Source: Medicago truncatula
Lineage: Eukaryota; Streptophyta; Magnoliopsida; Fabales; Fabaceae
Assembly (NCBI RefSeq): GCF_003473485.1
Contig: NC_053045.1
Span: 50,138,494 to 50,202,493, forward strand
Direction: 5' to 3'
DNA: 64,000 bases
The position numbers were made by a program, and so were the translations under genes. This document shows positions 36,420 through 46,990 of this stretch, in pieces. Below the pieces are notes generated by a model. It was given only the letters and a program-made list of their open reading frames with translations, did no database searches and was not told the DNA's origin. Numbering within the stretch: position 1 is the first letter of the stretch; each line of letters opens with the position of its first letter.

Positions 36420-36560
36420 CAACTATATTTATTTTTTTGGTAGATTGCAAAATGACAAAATTATTATAAACTCATACATAAATAGAGGTGTTAGGGTTCG
36501 AACCCCGATCACAACGTCCGGTCTAAAAATTTCGGTAATTTTTGTTAGTTAAGCTAAAAC
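36420..36560 (-). mobile_element. SINE-like tRNA-derived remnant (second family)
   Basis: The complement contains a B-box-like ggggttcgaaccctaac and an A-box-like ttagcttaactaac. A related decayed copy lies at 48155-48250 (shared phrase ttataaactcacacatc). There is no clean duplication. Confidence 0.45.
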
Positions 36561-36679
36561 TTGTGGACAATTTATAACTATATTTAATATGAGATGAATT
36601 TATGAGTAAATATTGTCAACGTACAAGTGTTGACTTTTTATTAGAAAAAAATAACAAAAATTTGAGAGAGGGAAAACCA

Positions 36680-38421
36680 CAAAATCATTTTTGTTCTTCT
36701 TCATTGAATAAGGAAAAAGGACATGCATCAAGGGGAAGCAACAACATCCCAACTAGGGGGGGGGATATGTACAAGAGGGAGGACTAAGTCAAAACCCTCC
36801 AAGATAAAGAAGAAACAAAACGAACAAACATAAACAGACAAACATCTGCTTAAGGAAGCCTAAACCGAGGCATGCCACAACGGTCCAAGAAAAAAATCCT
36901 CCCGCAGCTCCGGCGGTAAGGTCGACAGTCAAACCTCGTCATGGGTCGAGTGTCCCAATCTAGCTAACTAATCAGCAAAACAAATGCCTTCGCGGAAAAT
37001 ATGGAAAGAGATAACCTGAATACCAAGAGAGCATGCATTTTCCCAACGATTCCTAAGCAAAATCGGAACCAGCGACAGATTTTAGAAGACCAAGATGGCG
37101 CTAGTAGATTCGATTTCTAACCAAAGATTTCTCTACCCATGAAGGGCGACATACTCCAAAGCCAGAATAAAAGTATGAACTTTAGCAGTAAAAACATAAC
37201 AAGTTCCCAAGTTACAAGTGAAGGCGCCTGCAAAAGAGCCTAAATGATCACGAAACAAACCCCCACAAGTGCCGTTAATTCCAATGACTGAGCCATCTGT
37301 ATTTACCTTCAACCAAGGGGTTGAAGGCGCCTTCCACTTTACGGACGAAACTTCTAGAATTTGACGATGGTGAGAGGAAACTGAAAACAAATCAAGAAGA
37401 GGCAAATTTGATGCTACACACTTACCCGATGAGAGGTTACCATACATACCAATTAAAGAATGCACCCTCACCTTAGTAGCATGTAGTGAGGCCTTATTTG
37501 AGGAAAATTGGAGAGTGTTCCGAGACAACCAAATCACATGTAGTGTGTGAATCATTGCAGCTGTATAAATATCCCGCATTTGAGATGAACAGTCTAATGT
37601 GACATTGAGCAGAAGCACATCAATAGAAAAAAGGTTCATGCGAATGTTTAATTTAAAGCGAAAATCAATGCCAAAGATTAACAACAAATAAAAAGGTGCT
37701 CCGAGGTTTCGTCAGACTGGAAACATAAATTACAAATCGAAGCCAAAGCACAATCACAGGAACAAAGGTTCTCGTCCGTCAGCATTTTATCATGAGCAAG
37801 ACACCAAAAAAATAAATGAGTGAGATGGAGGAATGCACGACTTCCAGATGGCCACTGCCTAAGACACATGGACATCATTCTGCCTCAAGAAACTGAAAGC
37901 TTGCTTAGCAGTTAACTTACCGTCCGCCGAAGGAGACTAAAGCAGCAAATCCGACAATGGAGCACGAGGAAGGGTAATGAACCCCAGGCGTGTTGCAACC
38001 CCATGGTCGACTAGCACCTCTGCCGGAATATTCCAATCCCCATCCACAATAACACCAGACAACGAACCAGAGAAATTAATATGAGTAATCGGATCAATCT
38101 GCAACAAATCGACCAAAGGGACACTTAACCAGTTGTCAGTCCAAAAATGAATATTATCGCCTGTACCTACCAACCAAAAAGAGTTAGTAATAACAGCAGG
38201 AATGTGCGTCTTAATACCACACCAAACCGAAGATTTAAAATAACGTTGAATCGGCTTCCCATTTGAGAAGAAGCGTTTTTGTAATAACAGCGTCCACTGC
38301 GACTTTTCCGAGATAAGCTTCCAAGCTAACTGTAAAATGAGGGACTCATTAATAAGATGAGTGGGTTTTAAGTGAAGACCACCTGCTGCCCAAGTCCGAC
38401 ACATAATCTTCCAAAATCATT
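36680..38421 (-). mobile_element. 5'-truncated LINE with zf-RVT and RNase H regions
   Basis: Minus-strand segment 36690-38411 flanked by caaaatcatt (36680-36689 and 38412-38421). From 38404 down it encodes MCRTWAAGGLHLKPTHLINE, LAWKLISEKSQW, FWTDNWL; then (37878-37678) FFWCLAHDKMLTDENLCSCD and CNLCFQSDETSEHLFICC, the zinc-binding reverse-transcriptase-associated domain (zf-RVT). Then (from 37350) WLKVNTDGSVIGINGTCGGL and FRDHLGSFAGAF, the start of RNase H with its catalytic Asp and Gly pattern. Several frame changes exist. The 5' end with endonuclease and most of reverse transcriptase is missing, so it is dead on arrival. Confidence 0.85.
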
Positions 38422-38949
38422 GTAAAAAAAATAGAAAAATAAGATAGCATATGTTCCAGGTTTAAACTTTAGTCCCTAAAAAAATTGTTCAGCTTTAGTA
38501 CTTATTATCATTTATATGGACTAAAATCACAATTAAATTTAATAGAGACTAAAATTGAAAGCTCTTGATTTTGTAGGAACTAAAACATATTTACCTCAGT
38601 ATTATTTTTGTAACTTTGAATTTACTTACCTCCCGGACGAATTTCAAATCACAATGGCCCATTCACGCTAAGAATTGGAGGGTTGACACAAAAAAAAAAG
38701 ATAGTTGACCAAATGTACGAGTGCGAAAGGCACGAGATTTTTGTCACGAGATAATATAAAGGATAATACATTAAAGACTAATATATATTTTTATCCCATA
38801 CTTTTATTTTAGGTTTAATTTGTTTTTTTGTTTGTTTTAAAATAGTCTTTTATTTTGCAAAGCTCATTGCGGTTTATTGTATTTAAAATGTGTTATATAG
38901 AGGACAATATCAATATCTTTTTCGAAATGTGTCTTAATTTAAAATAATG
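38422..38949. other. spacer with small foldback at 38455-38640
   Basis: Phrases ggtttaaactttagtcccta and its loose complement gtaggaactaaaacatattt suggest a tiny foldback; no gene is seen. Confidence 0.35.
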
Positions 38950-39641
38950 ATATTAATAGTTGTCAATGAATCTAGTAGCATTGTAAAAAAAAAATACATT
39001 TTTTGGTAGGAAAAAAAACATATTAATTAGAATAATTAGGGGACCATCACTCGATATATATCTCACTAAACATTTCAATATATCTAATCGTTGTATATAA
39101 AAAAATATTGAAAATGTGGGTGAGACCATGTCATCTAAAGGCCCCCCACTACCTCTGCCACTGATCAGCGTGATTTAGTTCAACTCAATGATATATCAAA
39201 TGCCCTAAGATGTTATTTATGTTTACAAATATTTCGGCCTAGTGAAATTTGTTAGGAACTCGGATCCTCTACAATAGACGTTATGACGAAGTTGACTATT
39301 AAAAGAACGTTACATTATGAGATTTTGTAATGGGTTCTCTGTAGAGAGATAAACTCCCAACCCACTCTCTTCCACCGAAAACTATAATGTACATTACAAT
39401 TAGAGACTGAGATTGCGATTGTAGTTATGCTGTGAATCTCTATATAGCGAGAATTATAATCAATCCAGTTGAGATGCCATTTAGTAAAAACCACAAAATG
39501 TTATATATTACGTGCAACAATTCAAAACTATCATCGTTGTATAGTTTTTTTTTCCAATAAAATCTATATAAAATATCTTAGTTCTTAATAATCCAAATGG
39601 ATCGAGGTAATTTATTTGTTAATGGTAACAATCCATTACGG
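38950..39641 (+). repeat. direct duplicate R1 (promoter-like module)
   Basis: This stretch is repeated at 41858-42598 (R2) with an estimated similarity near 90 percent over most of its length, and in part at 45228-45420 (R3). It includes a TATA-like ctatatagcg (39441) and an ATG at 39597 opening MDRGNLFVNG, ending NNPLRFIFAE then stop. The shared A/T-rich text, the TATA-like box and the conserved short frame make it look like a duplicated 5' gene end, but coding status is unproven. Confidence 0.75.
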
Positions 39642-39650
39642 TTTATTTTT

Positions 39651-41300
39651 GCGGAATGATATATATGAGTGTAAATGAATAATGATTAACTTTCATTGAA
39701 GTCAACACAACACATAGGAAAACCAACAAAAAATTGAAACTTTGAATCACAAAATACAAATTTTCTCCATTTTTGTTTTGTTTATTGTTTTAGCATAATG
39801 ATATATATGGCTGTAAATGGCCATGATTCAACTCAAGAAAGAGGAAACTAACAAAAATATAAAAACTTTTCTTTAACTCACAAACTAATGATGTATTTGG
39901 GTGTAAAATGAACCAAAAAAACAAAAATTTAAGTACAAACTAGAAATATTCCCTACATTGTTTTGCAGCATAATCATATATTGGTATATAAAAATGATAG
40001 AAGTTTCAAAATACCTGTTGGACGACATGGAGAAAGAGGAGGAGGATGAAACTTCAACTTTTCCTTGTAGTAATTAAAATGAGACCTTAATTATGACGAA
40101 TGGAGACTTACTTAGTACTTAACTATTTCGGTTTTGTTCCCATATGGTTGTTTATTAAATCATAATCATTATTACTACGTCAATACGATGCATACATGAA
40201 AAATGTTAAATATTCATTCAACTCAAAACAAAGGAAACCAAAAAATAACAATTGAAACTTTGAATCACAAACTAAATTTTCTACCCATTTTATTTTTGTT
40301 TTTGCATAATGGTATATATGGGTGTAAATGAAAAATGATTAACTTTCATTGAACTCAACACAACGTAGAGGAAAGTCAATAAAAAATTGAAACTTTGAAC
40401 CACAAACTACAAATTTCCCCATTTTGTTTTTTGTTTTTTGTTTCAAGATATATATGACTGTAAATGAACGTGATTAACTTTGATTTAGATCAACAAAGAG
40501 GTAACCAACAAAAAAATTGAAACTTTTCTTTTACTCACAAACTAACAAATATCTCCATTTTATTTTGTTTGCATAATGATGTATTTGGGTGTAAAATGAA
40601 CCAAAAAAATAAACTACAAACTAGCAATATTCCCTGCATTTTTTTGCAGCATAATCATATATTTGTATGTAAAAATGATAGAAGTTTCTAAGTACCTGTT
40701 GGACGACATGGAGAAGGAGGAGGAGTATGAAACTTCAACTTTTCCTTGTAGTAATAAAAATGAGACATTAGTTAGGACGAATGGAGACTTAATTAGTACC
40801 TAACTGTTTGTGTTTGGATCCCTTAGTGTTGTTTATTAAATCATCATCATTATTACTATGTTAATACAAAACATGCATGAAAAATGCTAAATATTTTATT
40901 CAACTCAAAACAAACAAAAAAAAAACAACAATTGAAACTTTGAATTACAAACTAAAATCTTTCCACATTTTGTTTTTTGTTTTTGCTTAATGATATATAT
41001 GAGTGTAAATTAACAATGATTATTGGTATGTTTTTGAAGGATAATCATATATTGGTATGTTAAAATGACAGAAATTCCCGTGAGCTTAACTCAGTTGGTA
41101 GGAATATTGCATATTATATGCAGGAGCCGGGGTTCGAACCCCGGACACTCCACTTCTCCACAATTAAATTGTGTGAGCTCTAGTCACTAGGCTACTTGAC
41201 AAAAAAAAAAAAAATGACAGAATTTACTAAGTACCTGTTGGACGACATGAAAAATGAAGAAGATAATGAAACTTCAACTTTTCCTTGTAGTAATCAAAAG
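39651..41300 (+). repeat. three-copy tandem super-repeat with a conserved short reading frame
   Basis: Units start near 39651, 40311 and 40986 (spacing about 670 bp; the third unit is shorter). Each holds sub-repeats of about 130 bp beginning aatgatatatatgggtgtaa, then one short frame: ATG at 39994, 40675 and 41214. The predicted peptides share KYLLDDM, an acidic run and ETSTFPCSN; codons 1-27 are the same length in all three copies. In copy 1 the frame stops after SN; in the others it runs on for about 20 residues. No family was recognised. These could be repeated terminal exons of an unknown gene. Confidence 0.7.
41062..41222 (+). mobile_element. tRNA-derived SINE inside the third tandem unit, 12-bp target-site duplication
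   Basis: The element 41074-41210 carries A-box taactcagttggtagga, B-box ggttcgaaccccgg, the family tail and a 14-base A-run. It is flanked by aaaatgacagaa (41062-41073 and 41211-41222). The target is exactly the start of the conserved short frame of unit three, so the duplication regenerated its ATG. High B-box integrity suggests it is a young copy. Confidence 0.92.
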
Positions 41301-41857
41301 GTGACCTTGAAACTAACTAATTCTTGCTACGTTCTTTTTTAACAAGTTATTCGTTACCTAGAGGTAACTATTTTACCATATTTTCGTTATTTTAATAATA
41401 TTCTATCTATTTTTTTCTAAATTATTTGTATTTTTCCTTTTTTTTGTCAAAATTTTAATAAATTGATTTTCGACCCAAATGTCGGTTCCTTGTGCCGGTC
41501 TCTTCCCCCTACATAAATCTTTTTACATTCAAAATCAATTTGTGTCATCGCATAAATACACCAAGTTCGTAATTCAAACCATTTTTGTCTTTTAAAGTTC
41601 GTTTGTAATCCTGTCAAGGTCGGCCCCAAGCTCAGGTAAAAGGAGAAGGCTGAGTTAGACCTCTACAACCAACATAATACTTTATCGAATCTCTATAATA
41701 TAGACCAAATACGAAATAATGTGAATTCTAGGTGGTTGTCCGAAAGCAACACACTATATAACTTGAGTACATTGTCAAATGAGCAAATGTCGCAACATTG
41801 TCGCCTGAATGCAATGAAATATCAAAATATTAACTAGAGTACAATAAAGTATAAAAC
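41301..41857. other. no gene seen
   Basis: AT-rich, with a short frame at 41447-41629 on the minus strand that shows no family resemblance. Confidence 0.35.
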
Positions 41858-42598
41858 TAATAATATTACTAGTTGCCAACGAATCTAGTAACATGGTAAT
41901 TTTTTTTTTTACATTTTTTAGTAAAAAAAAAAAAAAAAAACATATTAATTAGATTAATTGGGGGACCATGACCTAATATATATCTCACTAAACATTTCAA
42001 TATAGCTAATCGTAGCATATAAAAAAATTATTGAAAATGTGGGGGAGATCATGGCATCTAAAGGCCCCTACTATCTCTGCCACTGATCAACGTGATTGAG
42101 TTCAACTCACTGAAATCTCAAATGCACTAAGATGTTATTTATGTTTACAAATATTTCGGCCTACTGAAACTAGCTAGGAACTCGGATTCTCTACAATAGA
42201 CGATATGAAGGAATTGACTATTAATAGAACGTTAGATTATGTTGTAATGGGTTCTCTCTAGAGAGATACACTCCCAACCCACTCCTTTCCATCGAAAACA
42301 ATAATGTACATTATAATTACATATTGATATTGCGATTGTGATTGTAGTTATGCTGCGGATCTTTATATAGCGAGAAATATAATCAATACAGCTGAGCTGC
42401 CATTTAGTAGACACCACAAAATGTTATATATTACGTGCAACAATTCAAAACTATGATCGATGTATACTTTTTTCAATAAAATCTATATAAAAGATTGCAG
42501 ATCTTGATAATCCTTATTAATGACCATTTTTATTCATCACTGGACCAACTCAAATGGATCGAGGTAATTCATTTGTTAACAGTAACAATCCATTACGG
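41858..42598 (+). repeat. direct duplicate R2 (promoter-like module)
   Basis: Second copy of R1, about 2.9 kb downstream, in the same orientation. It keeps the TATA-like tttatatagcg (42361) and an ATG at 42554 opening MDRGNSFVNSNNPLR, then a stop that coincides with a possible GT donor (cg|gtaaag). An insertion of about 50 bp near 42505 distinguishes it from R1. Confidence 0.75.
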
Positions 42599-43439
42599 TA
42601 AAGAAAACCGGAAGAAGATGAAAAAAAATCTTTTAATGTAAATTTGCAACAACTATTATTTTTTTAGTTTAGGTCGAATGAAAACTTAATTAGGGCGAAT
42701 GGAGACTAGTTAACTATATGAGGTGAATCCTTTAGGTCTAGACTTTTATTTTATCTTTGAAATATATTTCAAGATAGCTGTGAATGGCATCCATAAACAT
42801 ATTATTCCAAGTTTGGAGATATCATTAACGATTACATGGCCTATGCTTTCTTATGCGTTTTACTCATATTGAACCGATCGAACTTCACAATCCATAGAAG
42901 AAAATGTGAGAAAAGGAAGAGAAATGATTCGTGAGCCACCAATAAGACAACTGACAACGTGTATTTATACGATGCGATACGATTTTTCGCTTTTTTAATA
43001 TTTTTTTGACCGACCATGTCCATGACTTGCATGCACATCATTTACACATACAAAATGCTATACATGGTTGTAAGGTTGTCTTGAATGTAGTTGTTCAAAA
43101 ATCAGCTCTCGAAAAAAGAAACAAATATATTTAGTGGAGAGATGAATATGTGCTATGAGATTCAATTGAGTTACCAATGAGATCTACATTTTAGGCTAAC
43201 GTCGATTATTAAGGAAAGAATAAATAACGAAAGAGAAGAATGATTATGGTCCGTTGATTTTACATCCACCCATGACCGCATAATTTCCATTAAACATCAA
43301 GATTAGAGTTTTGAGTTCTTTAGAATGTTCCACATATGTATTCTTGCCTTTCGTGTCTCAAATCCTTAGTAGCATTTAGCATCACTCTAAACTTTAGGCA
43401 CAAGGGTAAATCAACTAACTAAGACGAATAACAAACTTA
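42599..43439. other. spacer; trace of the tandem-unit tail
   Basis: Positions 42675-42720 (aacttaattagggcgaatgg, then agacta) repeat the text that follows the short frame in the tandem units. A 66-residue minus-strand frame at 42841-43041, with a TATA-like tataaatac upstream, has no family resemblance. Nothing firmer is seen. Confidence 0.4.
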
Positions 43440-43459
43440 CTAAAAAAAAAAAAACTAAC

Positions 43460-44150
43460 TTTGTGACATCTGTCACAACTATTGTGGCACGATTTGGGTG
43501 TAGAAGATTGGCTTGGCTCATAAAAAATCACGGCGCGATTTCATGCAATCATGGCGCAATTGTAGACAATGGTACAATAATACAATGTACGGTTTCATAT
43601 CACAACACGATCTAGGCAAATCATGACACGATTTTGCGTGGGTCTAGGTACTATATATGCCTTCATTCAACATTTTTTGGGTTGCTTCAAGAGATAGAAT
43701 CTTGTCAAACCAAAGAGAAAACTTTTAGGGAACTTAGAGGTGAAGAGTTGAGTGTCTCTGGTTGAGATTTTTGGGTTTGGAAATACTTCACAAAAACCTT
43801 GGGTAATGAGATTTCATTGGAGAAAATATTAACAAAAAAAATATCTTGTATTCTCTTAGGATATTGTGGGATTGAGTAACTTAAAAAATGAGTAGAAATT
43901 AGAGTTGTTCTTTGTGAACTTGAGATCTAATTTCTTGTAACCTCTTTATATCACTTATTTTTTAGTGGATTGGAGAGATATCCTCACCCCCACTCCAAAT
44001 GTATGACAATGGTCCGATCTAGATAAATAAAGATTTGTGTGTTAATTTTCTCCACTCTTTTATTTTTGTGGTTTTTCTTCACACTTAGATCTAGGTATGT
44101 TGTTGTTGCTTGAAACTACTTTAATTTGATTACTACTTCTTTTTCATTTA
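43460..44150 (+). repeat. probable copia-type LTR remnant
   Basis: Repeated 'cacgattt/gcgcgattt' phrases (43480-43640) precede a TATA-like actatatatgcc (43650), T/G-rich text and a polyadenylation-like aataaa near 44025. This layout (U3 repeats, TATA, R, U5) fits a Ty1-copia solo LTR. LTR borders and target duplication were not resolved. Confidence 0.4.
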
Positions 44151-45227
44151 AGATTCGAACTCACAAACTGGTCACTGACTTGATAAAAGACAAGTTACAA
44201 ATGAGATATGCAAATGTAATTAAGCATGTGATATATAACCAACTTCTCAATCTTTGATAGAAGACAAGTAAACCTATCCACCCTTAAACAAGATGGCTGC
44301 ATTTAACCGTTATCACTAAATGTTTTTGTCTATTTCCCCATCGTTATTAATTGTTTTGGCAAAAATATCCCAAACTGTGTATATATGACTGTGTCATGCC
44401 ACGTTATGTTTTTAATACCATCGATTCCTTGTGGTCAAGGATATGAAGGCAATTCCTAGGTATACTTTCTCTTTATGTGATGTAACCGGGTAAATTAATC
44501 AAAATCAAATCAACTAGAATTATATATTGACCCGGGCCAGTAAAGAAATAGCAATGAATGAACGAGCAATGTGTGTACAACTTTGGTAAAAAATAAATAA
44601 AAGTTCTTGATATATTTCAAAGTGATTGATGGTAAGATTCATTAACCTAGACAAAATTATCGAAAAGAGATAACCGTACAATATGCAACTAAGCAAATTA
44701 ATCATTATAGGCATTGTAATTTCTAATGAATGGACTGATCCGTCATCGTTTAAAGCTTCTTTTATTATAACAGTTGCATTGCTATGTTCAAATTTGTAGG
44801 CCACACATGATATGATACTCGATGCATGCTTAATTCAATTCCGCATGCAGATTAATCAGTTCACACTACATTGAAGATCCTATTCCTATGTCTATCTGAT
44901 GCTACATTATCAATCAATTATATCAATATTTAACATCAAGCTACAAATAGGAAAATCACATGACTTGCAACAGTTTGAGAATCTATCTTTTAAAACAGTG
45001 GTTATTTTAGTCTATGCACCAAATCATTTACACCCATCACATCATCCTCACCGCATAGACCACTCAACTAATTGATGATTAGTGGGGGAGGAGAGTCAAT
45101 CATATTATCTCAGCCTCAAAGTATCCCATGCTTTTGGCCTTTGACCCACACCCATCCCATCTTTTTCCTGTATATAAAGTCAGATATAGCTAAGAGTACC
45201 TATATAACTGCTCATATTGCTAGAGAA
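44151..45227. other. no gene supported; promoter-like text near 45170
   Basis: A minus-strand frame 44520-44804 (MAYKFEHSNATVIIKEALND at its start) was examined; it has no recognised family, and no flanking splice structure that I could support. Around 45165 the text cctgtatataaagtc looks like a plant TATA box directly upstream of the R3 repeat. Confidence 0.35.
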
Positions 45228-45470
45228 GGCCTACTGAAACTAGCTAGGAACTTGGATCTTCTACAATAGGTGTTACGATGGAGTCGACAATAATGTACAT
45301 TACGGTACATATTGAGATTACGATTGTAGTTATGCTACAAATCTTTATATTTATCAAAAATTTGTAGTTCTTGATCTTCTAACCCAAATGGATTGAGGTA
45401 ATTGATTTGTTAACCGTAATTAATAATCAATTACCTTAAAGAAAACCGGAAGAAAAAAAAGATTGACGAC
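45228..45470 (+). repeat. partial third copy R3 of the promoter-like module
   Basis: Shares ctactgaaactagctaggaa, the region around ttgtagttatgct and the ATG-containing text with R1 and R2. The frame at 45388 reads ATG GAT TGA, so the short coding frame is broken here. It also keeps the aagaaaaccggaag text that follows R2. Confidence 0.65.
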
Positions 45471-46430
45471 AAAGGAGAAGGAAACTAAATCTCACCAATA
45501 AAATATTTTAGTTAAGACAGATGCTAATATGTTCCGTAACATGCTAGTAAACTAAATATCAAAATATTGCTTTGGAAATTCAACACAAGTTTTGTCATTA
45601 GATTTTTTAACATGTGTTCTATCCCTTAATTGATTACTCCTAAGCTTCTTTTTTTATAAGCATCAATTTTATTTGAGTTTAAAAAATGGAAATGCTTATA
45701 AAAAGACGGATGAATGAGCAAGCTAGGGTCTTCAATTAATTATCACTGCTCCAGTGCCACTGATAATCAGGTAATTAACAATCAATGGTGATGTATGCAA
45801 AATATGATTGGAAATTAAGTATAAACCGTGCATTTCTACGACTAAGTCGTATTGCAATTTATATCTACGTCTTAGATATATTATTATTACGATGAAGGTA
45901 ACGGAAGATATAAAAGTAAGCATGATCACGAAGAGATAAATGCTATATATGTGAATAAGTAAGCACAAGCACGTAAGAGCGTGAAGGAACAAATGATTAG
46001 AAGAGAAGGTTGCAAAGCCAGTAGACACCAATTAAGTTAATCATATATATGCTAGTTGTTGATATATATAATTAAGCATATTTTCGAAAATTATACATAT
46101 GTTTTTTTTTGGTATAATAACAAATCATATAACCAAATATATGTATCATTGTCTCGTCCAACAAGCGTCATGGAGGTACTAGCAGCAAGGACAGGCCTAA
46201 TCATATATTGATTTCATGATATCCCTTTTGGTCCTAATTGATCTTAAGAGGCAAGAGTCAAAAGGATATATTATGCACAACAATAGTACTTTATAAATTG
46301 GAGCCCCCAAGGAGCGGCGTGAGTTTTTACTAGCTGCGCAGTTGTAATTATTTTTCATTAGGTTATATGATATGATATGATGGAGCTGCCGAAAGAGATA
46401 AAATTACTATTAACCGTTGTTTTTCTTAAA
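45471..46430. other. no gene seen
   Basis: AT-rich. The minus-strand frame 45732-46031 is hydrophobic but its composition follows the AT bias; no family recognised. Confidence 0.35.
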
Positions 46431-46990
46431 GCTTTCTTTAAGGTTTTGTTTGGATGACGAAAGAAAGTGAAAGGAAAGAATATTAAAGGAAAGATAGTGA
46501 GTAGAAAGTGAATGGAAAGTGAGATGATTATTTTTGTTGTTTGGTATGAATGAAAGTGAGAATAAAATGAAAGGAAAGAATGATATAATTTTTTAAAATG
46601 ACATAAATGTCCTTATATTAAAATATTAAAATGAATATACATGTATATTTTTTTTTTTTGAATGAAAATATATATGTATATAATATGCGCAAAAAAAATG
46701 ACGACATAAAAATAGAAATAAAACAATAGTCAAGCCTTATTTTTTGTTATCAGGATGAAAAGGATAACAAGCTTGAAGCCTTGTGACGTACGAAGCAAAT
46801 CAATTAATAGTAAAATTTTGCACATGTGTAAAAAAAAGTCTTAAAAAAAAGGGTTGTTTAGTAATTATATCAAAATGGATTTGCAGCTCAAGCTTTCTTC
46901 GCATTTCAGAGTGGAAAGTTTTTTGACTTGGGACCCACCCCAAAGAAAACTTTTCCACTCACCTTCCCTAGAACCAAACACTGCCTAAAG
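46431..46990. mobile_element. hAT-like MITE remnant
   Basis: Left end ctttaaggttttgtttggat and right end (complement ctttaggcagtgtttggttc) form imperfect inverted repeats. The left interior is rich in gaaaggaaag, the right in the complement (gaaaacttttccactcacct). No coding capacity; no clear 8-bp duplication. Confidence 0.5.

Noticed and set aside
38950-42598. R1 and R2 as the two LTRs of a retrotransposon
   Set aside because: They are direct repeats about 2.9 kb apart, but I saw no TG..CA borders, no primer-binding site or polypurine tract, no internal coding region and no target duplication; a third partial copy lies outside the pair.
42841-43041. 66-codon minus-strand frame with hydrophobic core
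   Set aside because: Considered as a small secreted peptide; there is no cysteine pattern or clear signal peptide start, and the first Met is preceded by no leader features.
44520-44804. 94-codon minus-strand frame starting MAYKFEHSNATVIIKEALND
   Set aside because: No family recognised, the C-terminal half is AT-bias hydrophobic text, and no splice partners or promoter could be supported.
45732-46031. 99-codon minus-strand hydrophobic frame
   Set aside because: It lacks a supported ATG context and resembles translated AT-rich DNA.
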